Shown in pieces: positions 22,367-34,536 of a stretch of 64,000 nucleotides of DNA. A model generated the notes under the pieces. It saw nothing but the letters and a program-made list of their open reading frames with translations. It made no database searches and was not told the origin of the DNA. The stretch's first letter is position 1, and every line of letters starts with the position of its first letter. Both the position numbers and the translations under genes were made by a program. This DNA comes from Centropus unirufus. Taxonomy: Eukaryota; Chordata; Aves; Cuculiformes; Centropidae. The stretch covers positions 2,810,572 to 2,874,571 of the forward strand of contig VYZI01000035.1 of the NCBI GenBank assembly GCA_013397695.1, read 5' to 3'.

Positions 22367-25300
22367 ATGAAGATATGAAATTAAGTTTCATATTCTTATG
22401 AAAAATAAAAAATGTTATTACCTAAGCTTTAGGATTAATAATTTTGTTAAATCTTGTATTCAAAATGTTTTGGATCTACTGTCATTAATATCTAAGCTTT
22501 ATTTTATAATTAATTACTAAAAAGAGGCATACTCACATTATTTGATATTTAAAATTCTCTGATTTGCAGAACTCTAACTTGCCAGTGGTACAGAGTGGTT
22601 ACAATGGGAGATCAACTCTAGAAAGAGCAATGCTAGAAAGAATTGGAGCAGCTGGATTTGTAGGAGGTGTTGATGGATTAAACAAAGAAAAAGACTTAGT
22701 ATTTAAAGTTAATTTAAGCTGAGAAGAGATTAAGAAGAAAACCAGCTTAATGTTTTTTATTGATAATATACTAAGAAACATCTGCAAATGGCAAAAAACA
22801 GTAGAAATAGAAAGAAAAAACCCTCATGTCAGCTTCCTGAAGGTTCAAGTCTGGCATACATATCAACAAAACATTTCTGGCTGGACAATGAGGAACTACT
22901 AATGAAATACAGTTCTAACATCTGACCCTTCAGAGAGTGCTCAAAATCATGCATCCCTGGGCCTTCAGAAGGACTTTGCTGTATACCAAGGTCCAACCTC
23001 ACCTGATCTCTTTGGAGAACAAAAGTTCCTCAAAACAGGCTTTAGACAAATTCTTGAGCCTGTTTTGCCAGTTCTACGTCAGGTCTGCAAAGATATGCAA
23101 TGTTCATGACTTATCAGTGCAGTTCACATGCTGTCATCTCAAATGCCCAATAAATGCCTGAAAATAAGATAGTGGGAGTGCATACTAAGAGACAATGACG
23201 AAAGTATTTGGAGGGTCTGCAAGGGATTAACTATGATTAGGAAAATAAAAATGCATACAGCAGATGGTCATGCCTGAGCCCTGTGTTTGGTGCTGTAAGA
23301 TGATAATGCCATTTCTGCCTGACCTCCCTGACAGGGAAGTGTTTCAGGCAATCAGTACAACAAATATTTTATGCATCCTCAGGTGAAAATTTGGTCTGAG
23401 AACTTGATCTGATCTAATGATTCCCCTGAGTTTACAGATGTTTTTAATCATCATTAAGAAAGTATCTATCTTTTCAAAATAGTATTTTTATATGAGATGG
23501 TGGTTTTGCTTACAAAACACTCAGTGAACATTCTCTGACAGTTTCGAAACAAAACAGGCTCAGAAAAAAATTGCGAAAGTGTTTTACCACCAGTTTTAAA
23601 AACTAATACATTTTTCCAGGTCTCCAGATAAAGTGCATTTATCCTACTGAGGGATTACTTTTATTTTTCTGTGACTCACTGAATGTATGATGGTCTTGTT
23701 TCAACAAATTTATTGAGGCTGAAGAAGATGTTGAAAACAGACAGACACTTGAAAATGCCAGAAGTGGGAAAAAAGAGCAAATACAATTTATTTCAAGGAA
23801 GCCATGGCATAGTCCCTGATTCCCTCAGTGTTTAAAACAAATATAATCTTTCGCCTACTCCTGTAATTCTGCTCTCTTAAACTCTCATTTGAGCTCAGAG
23901 GATAAAGTTTATTTATCAGTCTGGTAATAACATTAATATCCCTGATGTGCATTTTTGAGAAAACTGGCAGGAGAAGTCATTAGCTCACTGATACACTGAT
24001 TAATCTATTAGCTTTCCAGATCCATGCTCCTTAACTGTAAGATTTGCATATGAATAAACTAATTAGCGTAGGAGGAGTTTGCATCAAACCAGAGAGGAAA
24101 TATATGGCTTTTAAATTCCTGGCAGCAGTATTACTACCTACATTGATAAAACTTTTGGAAGAAAGACAAGGAGTGTCCTTTGAAATAAAATTTGTGTAGC
24201 CAACCGCCTGGATGCAGACGAAATTTGGGTACATTGTACTAACCCTTGTGAATGTTTTGCCTGACTATTTTAATGAGGGATCCAGACATCCAATAGATGA
24301 AATTGGCAATTGGGTGGAGGTCAAAAGTTCTGATTCTACAAAGCCTTTAAGTAATCAGGTTTTCCTATAATAATGTGTTTAGGTGCATAATGGACTCATT
24401 GTTTTCAGAGGAAATAAGCCACGTGCTTAAAGTTAAGCACATAGGTATACCTCTGCAGAACCACAGAAGCATTATATAAATTGCTCAAATCTTATTCATG
24501 GGAACTGAGGATGCTCACTATCATAACATTTGGTCTCTTAGAAAAACATCTGTCCTTTACCTGTTTGTGCATATGCCTGCATTGCATCCTCCTACTAGTA
24601 CAGTTATTAGAAACAAGCAGGTAATGAGGTGTGATCTTTGGCCAGGGCAACAAAGCCTCTTAATGTAGTTGTAGTTATACTGACAAAAGCATCTGGGTAT
24701 TTTTTGTTTTGGTTTTTTTTCCACCCCCCATGTAGCTTATTTCACTACTGGAAAGGGAAACAAAGCAGTTAGCACTCAGCTTTGCCAATATAGTTTAGTA
24801 CATGTTAGAAGAGTTTAGTGGCTGTCACATGGCAGAATCTTTGTGCTTTAAGAGAAGAATTAGCTTCCATTATTATAGATTTTAAATTATCTTGGGAGAC
24901 AATGAAGCAGCTAACTAAGAGAGAGAATAATTTATCCTGGTTATTAGATGAATAGTCAATGCTACTTAAAATCATGACGTTGAAATTGTATTCAGGAATA
25001 ATTCTGAATGAAATCTAGTGAGTCTAAAGAGATCTGGAAAGGTATTTGAGGCAACTAGGTGTTCAAGAAAAATTAAGGATAGTTTTGAATATCAACCTAT
25101 ACGGGGGAGATTGCATCAGTTTTTATGTTTACTTATAACATCTGATATATATATTAGATGGATGAAGAATTACTGCTACCTCATTCAATAAAGTTGTAAA
25201 CTTGTTAGTCATTATTGAGTTTGCTAGAAATAACATAATTTGAATAATAATTGCAGAATTATCTCACTGAGCTTAATGAAACCAGAGGTAGGGCATCTGT

Positions 25301-25476
25301 CCCTAACTAGCTATCTACAGCTCCTCTGAAGACAGTGGTGAGTACAATGAGAGAAATTCTCCTTAAAAGGAACCTTCCTGTGGCCAACAACTCATGAGAT
25401 GTGGGATGAATACTTACATGAAGATGCCAGTCTCTCTTGGTTGTACAAAGAGGAATTAGATGTGCTTGCTCTAACT
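22367..25476. other. Single-copy stretch
   Basis: No gene or repeat recognised. A perfect octamer-type word ATTTGCAT sits at 24042-24049, followed shortly by a homeodomain-type TAATTAG, in a segment (about 23990-24080) with conserved-element texture. This is suggestive only. A run of G/T/C-rich simple sequence near 24700-24730 is trivial. Confidence 0.45.
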
Positions 25477-25590
25477 TCACAGAATCAAAGAATCACAGAA
25501 TTACCATGTTGGAAAATACTTCTGAGACTGAGTCCAACCGTACCAGTCTACCACTAAACCATACCTGTCTACCACTAGACTTGCAGCTTT
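25477..25590 (-). mobile_element. CR1 LINE 3' fragment of a second subfamily, minus strand
   Basis: CACAGAATCAAAGAATCACAG followed by TGTTGGAAAATACTTCTGAG and GAGTCCAACCGTACC is the reverse complement of a CR1 subfamily whose 3' UTR reads GGTTGGACTC. It is distinct from the GGAACTAGATG type found elsewhere in the window. The words TACCAGTCTACCACTA and TACCTGTCTACCACTA form a short internal duplication. The copy is only about 115 bp long and diverged. Confidence 0.75.
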
Positions 25591-27692
25591 GTTTATAGCA
25601 GTATACATGCCCATCACCTGTACTCTAGAGTCTTTGAGATCTGGTCTTCAAAATATCCCAGTGAGGAAGAATCGCATCAGGTGAGCAGAGCAGGGAGCTG
25701 AAAACAGAACTTTCTAGGGTGTTCCTAAGTCTTGCACTATATATGGAATAAGTGTCCAAGATGTCCTGTGAGATGCACCTGCCACATGCTGTTGGCATAG
25801 CCAGTCACTCCTGAATAATGGAAAGGAACATATTTTGGCTTTTTCTGGATTTGGTGAAAGACATATTCTAGGATTTATCTTCAGGGCAAAGCAATTTATA
25901 GACATAAGATGCTACTCTGAATAATTTTGAATTGGAGTAATATTTTCCTGGTTTAATTAAAATATTTGTTACTAGGTCTTATGAATGCTTTAAGTCAGAT
26001 AGATTCTACTGACAGACAGGAGCACTGTATGCTGCTGTTAACGTTTGTGACATAGAATCAACACTACTGCTGTAAGATGACTGTTGAAAAGTCATGTGAC
26101 AGAAAAAAATGGGATCAGAACATATGGAATTATGTTTTTTATTTATTTTGTAGGCAATAATTCTTCCTTATATTTTCTTCCTCTACTGCTATCACAGAGA
26201 AATTTTAAAAGAATCTGAAGACAGAAGAAAGGAATCTACATTTCTGCTCAAGTGTATACAAGAAATAAATCCATGTTCCTAAAATACTGCTTTTCTTGTT
26301 GCAGCATTAAAGTTACTTTCCATGAAAGCCTCCTCATTTTTGGGATCACTGCATCCCATGATCCCTTATTAATTAATACTACAACAAAGATGGAGCAGAA
26401 TGAAAAGGAAGAAGATTAAGGCTATCCTGTGTCTGATGAGAGATGGAAATTTCCTTCATAGTAAACTAATTCCTGGAAATAAAGGGTTATTCTGTTTATG
26501 TGTTTTGCATCGGAGTGAAATTTTCCAGGCACCTTGCCTGGTTATACTAAATACTTATTATAGGCTTGATAAATTATTTCTATCAGCTAGGTTTTATTTC
26601 CTTGTTGCTGTATTACAGCCTCTAGCAGGAAAAACTCAAAACTCGGCCAAGTGCTGAGCCTCCTTCCTCCTGGCTTGGGTCAGAGCCCTGATTCTAGTTT
26701 CATCCACGAAACCTCCATGGAGGAGTGGTGGATATTGACTTTAATACAGTTGTTTGAAATTCCCTCTCGTTTCAGTAGAAGAAGAATGAGGCCTTGGTGC
26801 TACGCCCGTACCCTGAGGAAGGGTGGTCTCCAGATGGCTGTGCAGATGGTGCGTTACACCTGCCACTAGCATCCTGTCCACATAGCTGCCTTATGGGCTT
26901 TCTGCGGGGTGCTGGCAGGCAGCCTGTCTGGGTGTGCTGTAATGTGTCATTTCATTTGAAGTGGCTAAAAACATGGAGACAAACTATTTCAGGGGTGTGA
27001 GCTTTGACAGAACCCTGAATAGGTGCTTTTGCCTTTTCAGTCTTTACTTTAGTAAAGTCCCCCCAAAAAAGTCCTTGATATTGCCATTGGACAAATACAA
27101 GTACCTCCAGAGGACTTGTCTCAAATCTCAAACTGCACAGGATGGATGCAACAGTTTATAATTTGGCCTGGTTTTCCTAGTCAAAAGTAGTTTGATACAA
27201 AACACTCCTAGTTGTTACTCGAAGTAATCATGCTTTTTTACATTAATTTGGGAATGCAGGTTTAGACACTGAAATACAGGCACCAGTGCCATTTGTGAGT
27301 CACTGGGATATCTCAAAGAGCTTCATGTAAACAGCAGATAAGGCCTAGGGGATAGGGATATCTAGCAACAGACAGAAAACAGGCAAGATTCCTTGGGGTA
27401 TGTTAAGCAACGTGAAACACATGTTAGGGAAGCTGAATAATTTCCTTAATATCTGACTGAATGGGATTAGTATATCATAAATTTAGTCCATTGAACATTA
27501 ATAATGTAGCCTGAATTAGTAGTCCAAATTCCTGAAGAAGAAAGAAGTTTCACCTCTTCTAAGTCTGTTAATGGACAAGACATTGCAGAAGTTTTTGATA
27601 TCCTAGGACCCTTCATATGTCACAAGACATATGAATTCAAGACATACATGGGCACCTGCATCTGACTTCTGACATTTGGGGAGGTATGTTCT
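25591..27692. other. Single-copy stretch, GC-richer around 26.64-26.95 kb
   Basis: No gene recognised. 26640-26950 is richer in GC and open in several plus-strand frames (26651-26869, 26794-27000). A polypyrimidine/AG acceptor-like sequence lies near 26775, but the frames give no known protein. I would not call an exon from this alone. Confidence 0.4.
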
Positions 27693-27800
27693 GCTTCTGC
27701 CTTGTGATTTAAATACATATCCAACCATAGTGGCACTCCAGTTGTGTGAGTCATCCAACCACGTTTCTGTGATGGCAATTAAGTCATGGTCCCCTTGCCT
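27693..27800 (-). mobile_element. CR1 LINE endonuclease-domain fragment, minus strand
   Basis: The minus strand from about 27800 encodes HDLIAITETWLDDSHNWSA. This is the AP-endonuclease segment of CR1 ORF2 containing the catalytic glutamate of the TETW motif. Similarity decays after about 35 residues, where the expected RRDRxGRRGGGVALYV part is no longer intact. The rest of ORF2 and the 3' UTR are absent downstream (27692 and lower). A piece of the 5' half of ORF2 without a 3' end is unusual for a target-primed LINE insertion and suggests later deletion or rearrangement. Confidence 0.8.
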
Positions 27801-30524
27801 TACAATGACATGCACTTCAGATGGGATGTTAGTGCCACTGCACTCCTAAAGGCCTTAATTCCCAAATGACTGTTCATTTAATTAGCTGACTGATCAGTGC
27901 CATTCACATCTTTGTCACTTGGAGTACTCACCCCCAGTCCCTCTGAGGTGACATATCAAAGGTCCTTGCCAGTACATCATCTCTTAGAGACAGATCATCT
28001 CTCTCAAGCCTTGTTCCATCCCCCTCCCGCTTCACATCTAGTTTAAAGCTCTATTAATGAGCCCTGCTAGACTCTTAGAGATGATTCTAACACCCTTTGT
28101 GTGTAAGAATATGTACTTGCTTAAACGAAACAGTCAATATGTTCCCACTATAGTCAAGTGGACAACGAGTGCTCAATTATCTTACCCACAAGCAGATGTC
28201 TTGAGCCATTTGAAAACTCACTGTAAATTATTCGTTTAATGATATTGCTTAACACATATTTAGCAATAAGATTTTTCCTATTTAGAAGGATATTAAATGT
28301 AGGTTAGATTTTGCTCATATAAGTTTTAAAGTGTGACTTCAATACTGAAATGAGTAGTATGTGCAGGGTTTTCTAGATAACTGGCGGCAGAAGGAACTAG
28401 TAGTTGCTTCAGTCAATGAAGATTTTTGCATGGGTAGGAAAAGCATGTGGCAGCAAACTTTAAATGAAATAAATGCTTTCTTTTTCCTATTCAATATAGC
28501 TTCGATATCAGAAATAAAAAACAACAAAAAATAACCCAAAAAACCCCAAAAGTCTGGTAGTGGAGGAAGATCAAAAGATCTTCCCTTTGAAAATCATAGA
28601 TGTTGAGATGCTTTTTTATTTTTTTTTAAAGTGCAACCAAAAAGGCTGCATTCTGATGTTTAAGGAAAGTTGTTTCAAATAAAAGCACCCGTGCAAATTA
28701 TATCCTGATTTGGTAAAGACAGCTGTTGTACTGTTAATTTTCAAGTGTGAGTCTGCTGCTAAGACAGAGGTGCGAGTACCCATAAAAAATTCAGAAAGCT
28801 CCATAAATAGCACTCCCAGTATGAAGGTGCTGTTGACAGAACAGGAGCTAGAATGACAGCCATGCAAAGTGGATACCCCAGAGGCTTCACAGAAAACTGA
28901 AATCATATGTTTGCTGCTGAGGTGACCAAGAGAAATGATTGGCTTCAAGCTGTGTGCATGTGTTTGATAAAATGATTAAACTATGGACGTTTGGGGGTGT
29001 CAGGGAGACTTCTAAATAAGCTAAATGCTCTGAAAATGAAGGATGCTTTCATCTCTGCCCAGCAGTCTCATGTCACACAGTCCTGTAAGCTTGCAGCTAC
29101 TTACAGGTGCTGAATACAGTTCCCCAGGATAGATTAATTTACATCCTTGGAAAAATATTCTTAATAGTACTTAGACAGTAATTTTAAACATTTCAGCAGC
29201 TGACAGAAAATACAAATTTCTTCTGACTTGTAACATTCTTACTGTCATGTCCACTAAAGAAAACAATCTGCTTTTGGGAATCTCTTCCCCCAAAAAGGGA
29301 TCTTAATATGACTTGACAGTGCGATACCTTTCTAATCTATTATTTTAAACCTGGGATAACTTTCATGAGTTACAGTCAGTTGAAAAGCATGATGTCTTTT
29401 TGCAGTTAATCTTGACAAACCAACATCAGCAGCAGAACAGAGATTATACAGTTTGAAGGAGGATATTCTGGAGGGTTTTTTTAGCTGAGGTCAGTGTGGA
29501 AACTGGCTGATGTGTACCACTGCAGTAAGTCTAGATGGTTGTTAGAATACAATCTGAATGTAATACCGATGTGTAGCGGGGGTAAAATCTATGTTAAGAA
29601 CAGCATTGAGGTAAATTATGGTAGATAATGGTAGGTTAGTTGAAAGAGCAGGGAGTAGCAGATATGTCAGTGATGGATGAAATTAAAATGCTTGTAAGCT
29701 AATTTACATAGCACAGCTGCCGAACACAGCACCTGTAAGACACTAATAGATGTAGCAGGTACATAACTCTCATCTGGTAAATTTTCCATATACTTGGGAC
29801 AAATGTCTAGAGGATATGAAGTAAATTTTGAGACTCCTGTGCATATGTATAAATGTTTCCTTTGATTGTGAAAGGTATACAAATAATGAATATTTTTTCT
29901 AGAGCTAGTGTATGTTTTCTCTTAGTTCATAGAAAAAAACTATAGCGCATTTCTTCAATTAACTGTGCAAATAAGTCCCACAATTGAAAACAATAACCAC
30001 AAAAAATTTGCAACACCATTTTTCAAATTTTACTTCTAAGGTTGAAAATAGATGTTATTGATGCTGTTTATCTCAGCTTTCTAAGATTTTAATTCCTTTA
30101 CTGGTATGGTCAAAAGCTGCACTGGCAGTGCTGTTATGGCCGAGTTGAGTGTTGGCACACTGCTTGACAGCCCTGATAACAAATGCTGTAATTCTACATT
30201 ATCAGGACAAAATGTGTCGGTAGAAGTTATGTTGATTGCAGATGGTTTTTCCGAACAAATGTATGAAGTTTACAAGCAGTTTCCTTGCCTTCTGTAATTC
30301 TGCTTTATTTTAAAATGTTTCTTTTTGTTAAAATTTTAGCCATTTTCTTCTAATTACTTTTAAACAGAGGTTTGCAGCAGAGTTTAAAAAGTTGGGAGAA
30401 GTATACTCATCTCACCTGATCCTATTCCAGTACAGAGCCTGAGAAATCTTAGAAACAGATGCTTGTGTTTGATTTTTTAAAAAATTTTGGCAGTTTCTGT
30501 AACCCAGAGTTTGACATTTTCTAC
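27801..30524. other. Single-copy stretch
   Basis: 27801-28050 lies on the 5' side of the CR1 endonuclease fragment and could be further decayed element, but I cannot show homology. A simple A/C-rich run occurs at 28510-28550. Minus-strand frames at 28339, 28616 (110 codons) and 29667 have no recognisable content. Confidence 0.45.
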
Positions 30525-30610
30525 ATTTAAAAATCGGAAGGGACCATTACAATATTTAGTCTGATCTTGCCTTCTTTTTTGACAGCTTCAATCTATTTAT
30601 TAAACATGTT
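30525..30610 (-). mobile_element. Ancient CR1-type 3' end, minus strand
   Basis: The words AAATCGGAAGGGACCATTAC and TTTAGTCTGATCTTGCCTTC match the reverse complement of the 3' end of old reptile/bird CR1 families (GGTCAGACTAGATGATC...GGTCCCTTCTGGCC in sense). Similarity is confined to about 85 bp and the terminal short repeat is lost. It is one of the older repeats in the window. Confidence 0.5.
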
Positions 30611-32999
30611 GGACATTATCTAACTCCTGTTAAGAACCTAACTCTCCATTGACATCTGAAGAGCAATTAGGCAATCACATTAACCAGTATTAGCACCCAC
30701 CATTTGCTGCCTTATGTAACAAATGTACTTTCACATCTGTGGATGTATTTTCTTTTCACAAACTTAAGGAGCCGTCTATGGTTCTTCAAGCTCTCCACTG
30801 ATATACAGCATAGATATTGTCTACATAGCAGAAGAGTGAATGACTAGAATTTTACAACCTCACAGTATTATTTATTGTTCTTTTTAATATAAATCTTTAC
30901 TCAGGCTGTATATCACTCTGATAGATGTTTACACTAAAAAGCCAGTGAACTGTTGCCTAGATCTTTGATAATGCTTAAGTGAAAACAGTATTATGAGGTG
31001 CAGACATGATTAAATTACTATACCTTAAAAGAAACTGTGAATCATTTAAAACTGTGCTAATGCCTATGATACCCCACTTTACCTTAGCAAATGCATGATA
31101 ATTCAACTTTCACTGAAAAAGGGCCATGGTACATTCATGATGGCTGAAGAGATTGCACGGAGGCAGTGCAGCTAAGGAGAATCATGACAACTTCTTAAGA
31201 AGCATTAAATCAATGCACTGCTTGTGGAGGACACGTAAATGGAAAAGAATGGGCCAGCATAGTTTGGGATTACTCTAAAAATCTCCAATTAATTACTTCT
31301 GAGAATTATCTTGAAAGGTCCATGAGATAGGCAGCCTGTTTTTCACTTAATACCATTAGGTGGGTATCACACTCCTTTGTCTGAGTGATTGCAGACCATT
31401 CAAGTCCATTCACCTTGGGAGATTTGAACACTAAGATCTCACTGTCTTCAATCTCCCATTTGTCTTCTTTTTCCTGATTTGTTTTAATAAAATTGTTTCT
31501 TGAAAATCAAGAGAGTGCTTTTAACCTGTTGCCTGCACTTCTGTTTGCCATTGAGGGAAGGGCTGTAACCTTGCTACCCGCAGCTGTATTAGCATATCAT
31601 TGATCAATCATCTGACTGGATTAGCTCAAAGCTTCTCACAAATCTTGACTTTTAATTAAATTAAAATTGGAGGGAAAAGTTCCCCTTTCATGCATGTGCT
31701 CCAAAAGGAAGAATATCCTGCAAGTTAAGTGCACATATTGAACCTGTCTATTTACAAGTCTGAGAATTAGATGAAAACAGAAAAAAAAAGAAAGATTCTG
31801 ATCAGAACAAGAGTTTGATAGGAAACAAAAAGTCTGGCTTTATAAAACATTTCAAAAGATGGGTTTTTTTGAAAGTGTGTTTGAAATAGAAATTCCCAGC
31901 TGACTTCCAGGGCTTTGTACAAGTCAAGTAAGAAAAATTGAAATAGTTTCTGGACCTGAATTAGAATCTTAGATTCAAAGAGTAATGAAAGTTAAACATG
32001 TTTTGCAGTTTTCTGTGTAAAATAAATAAAAAAATTAATAAGGGCATGGAGATCAACATATCCCCTTTGAAGACAAGACTCTGCAGCCCGTTCAGTCACC
32101 TTCTTCCAAGGGGAAGGCTGGCTTTTTTTCTCTGACAGTGACCCATGTATATAAAAACCAGACTTAAATGAGGCATACAAGTAATTTCATTTCACACTTC
32201 TTGTCTTGTTCTTCACACACAGAGTTCTCAGTATTTGACAAGGTATTCACACGTTCATGCAGTGGCTATTGAATTTTTTACCCCATTTGTAACTGGGGGA
32301 ATGTTTTATTTGCACTTTTCCCTGCCTACTTTTCCTGTGTCTCATTCATAGCAAAGCTACCTAATATAATGCCTGACCGGTTGGTTGCCCAGTGTTTTTG
32401 TATCAATGGTACAGCGCAGATAAACTTCACATTAACAACAGCATCCACGGGTTACTGATGATTAAATCTTATTTAGGATGTCACACATTATAGATTTCAA
32501 TTTAATAACATATTCTGATAGTGAATATAACTCCTGCCTCCAAACAAATAAAAAAACCCAATGGGATGCTATATACTGCTGCATGGCAGAACACAGTTTG
32601 ACACAGGCTGCCATGAAATCTTAATTCATGAGCTGCAGTTGATTAGCACCGGTACTATGGCTTACTCATTATTCACACCAGGGTGAAAAGCTGAAAGTTG
32701 TCACTTAAAGCAGTAAGAGATAACAAACTGACAGACAGTATGTTTTGAATAGATAAACAATTGGCCCAGATAGTTCTTTATTTTTTTTCAGCTAATTGAG
32801 TAAAAAAAAAAAATCAACAGTCAAAGTTATGTCGGACTTAGGTCACTACAAACAGGAGTACAGAATCACCCTGGTGCCTAGTATAGAGTCCTGACAATAC
32901 TCCTGAGTGCTTACTGCAAGCTATTGCTGTCTGACATATGTCTCTATAAGTGCTAATTAAATCTTAGAGCTGCTTTCTATTATTAAAACAAGGGTCCTT
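30611..32999. other. Single-copy stretch with conserved-element texture
   Basis: No gene or repeat. Several segments (about 31060-31300, 31560-31650, 32330-32480 and 32560-32720) are free of simple repeats, balanced in composition and dense in homeodomain/PBX-MEIS-like words such as TGATCAATCATCTGAC and TTAATTAAAT. That resembles developmental enhancers in gene deserts. This is texture only, with no alignment behind it. Confidence 0.35.
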
Positions 33000-33700
33000 A
33001 GTAGTTACTAAACAGAGCTGCCTCCCCGCAGGGGCAGAGCTATCAGCTGTCTGGTTTTCCCTGATATGCCTTCCTTTCCCATCCTTGGAGCACCATCTAA
33101 GCAGATTTTTGAAAATGCTCAGCCTGTGTCTGGGGTTTGAGAATTTCCAGCAGAAGCTTGGCAATGGGCATGCTTGGCAGGTTGCAATGGCCAATAGCAG
33201 GGCAGTGGTGAGCGCAGGCAGGCGATGGGAGAAGGGAGAAGAAGATGTGCATGTAGTGCTGGATCTGAAGTGCTGCCAGCTGCTGCACCTGGCTGGGGTC
33301 CACAGAGCAGCAGTTGTGAACAAGGCTGGGTCCGGGGGGAGCAGAACTTGGGGTTGAGAGGTTGGACATTCAGAAGGAATTCAGGTCAGGGGAGTGCGAG
33401 CAGAGGGGTGGAAGGGTATTGTGTTAATGATGGGGTGGAAGGGTTATTTTACTGAAGACTGGATAGTGGAGACATTTGGATTGGTTGTGGAGATCCTTGG
33501 CCAAATATAAATAGGGATACTGGGGCTCTGAGTTGGTTTCGGAAGGTGTGGGAAGCTCCTTGGCAGGAAGTCTGGGACCTTGGCATGTTGGGACAAAAGA
33601 GATTTGATGGAGGCTGTGGGATAATTGAGTTCCTTTCGAGGAGAAAGCACTAGACAACACCACACAATCCCTACCCCCCACTTCTTTTATATCCTCTTCT
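33000..33700. other. Second GC-rich block of unknown nature
   Basis: Composition rises sharply, with G-rich plus-strand words (CTGGGGTC, GGGGGGAGCAG, GGTGGAAGGG). Open frames of 70-119 codons exist on both strands (33085-33357 plus, 32964-33323 minus, 33424-33711 minus) and overlap each other, as GC-rich sequence predicts. None encodes a protein I recognise. A CCAAT word at 33190 and a TATAAATA word at 33507 are present, so an old LTR or promoter-like element is possible, but the 300-bp spacing is too long for a normal promoter pair. Confidence 0.35.
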
Positions 33701-34444
33701 CTATTTTTCACTTATTTGGAAATGTGGATGCCTTAAATGAGGATGCACTGTAAGATCTGAATGCACTTCTCTCCAGGAGAGAAGGCTTCATTTTGTGTGG
33801 GGAAAATTGGAGAGAAAAAGCACTACAGAAAAATGAAATTCTCCTCCCAACCTCTTTTCAGTGATTATCATTCATATTGCTCATTTTTAACCATGCTCAT
33901 GATCCTAGTGCAAGGACTTACAATGTTAGTGTGAAGTAGATGTCTTTTGTACAACTGCACGAGGGTGCATATAACTTATCCTAAATGGGCATGAGGTATG
34001 CATAGCAACTTCCACACTTTTCTACTCTTCACATCGTTTACCCCCAGTGAATACAGAGGGTGTCTTTGGCACCAAAGTTCCTATCCTAGGTGTTTAAATT
34101 TAGATGGGATCAGTGCTCCTACTATCTGCCTCTTTCGATGTATAATTCTCAACCCGAGCTGGCTAAATGCTGTCCATGTCTTCATAATCTTTTGCATAGA
34201 GTGGTTAACTCAATCCATGTGCTTGTTGGGGGACCTAATGCTCACAGTTTAGTGTTGAAAGTATAAAACTCAACTTCTCTGCTATTAGAGTGAGAAGAAA
34301 ACTTCCTGTCCATGACAGATAAAAATGCCTACATATAGTAAATCTTAACTTTATACCTCACAGGACAATGTCCCTACATTGTCCTCTGCCAGAAAAGTGT
34401 CTAACACTGGTTACATTGCCCTGAAGTGGAGGACATCAGGAAGC
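33701..34444. other. Single-copy stretch ending in a small perfect hairpin
   Basis: No gene. At 34363-34384 GGACAATGT and ACATTGTCC form a perfect 9-bp stem around a CCCT loop, about 60 bp before the polypyrimidine tract. Confidence 0.55.
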
Positions 34445-34536
34445 TTTCTTCCTTTTTTTCTTTTTTATTTCTTTTTTTTTTTCTTTCTTTTTTTCCTTTT
34501 TTTCTTTTTTTTTTCTTTCTTTTTTTCTTTTTTCCT
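34445..34536 (+). repeat. Polypyrimidine (T/C) tract, about 92 bp
   Basis: Almost pure T with scattered C, broken by a single A. The plus-strand open frame across it is a run of Phe/Leu/Ser codons and is not a protein. Such tracts can form triplex DNA and vary in length between individuals. Confidence 0.95.

Noticed and set aside
26651..27000. Possible exon with acceptor-like sequence near 26775
   Set aside because: The frames overlap each other, give no known protein and lack a convincing donor.
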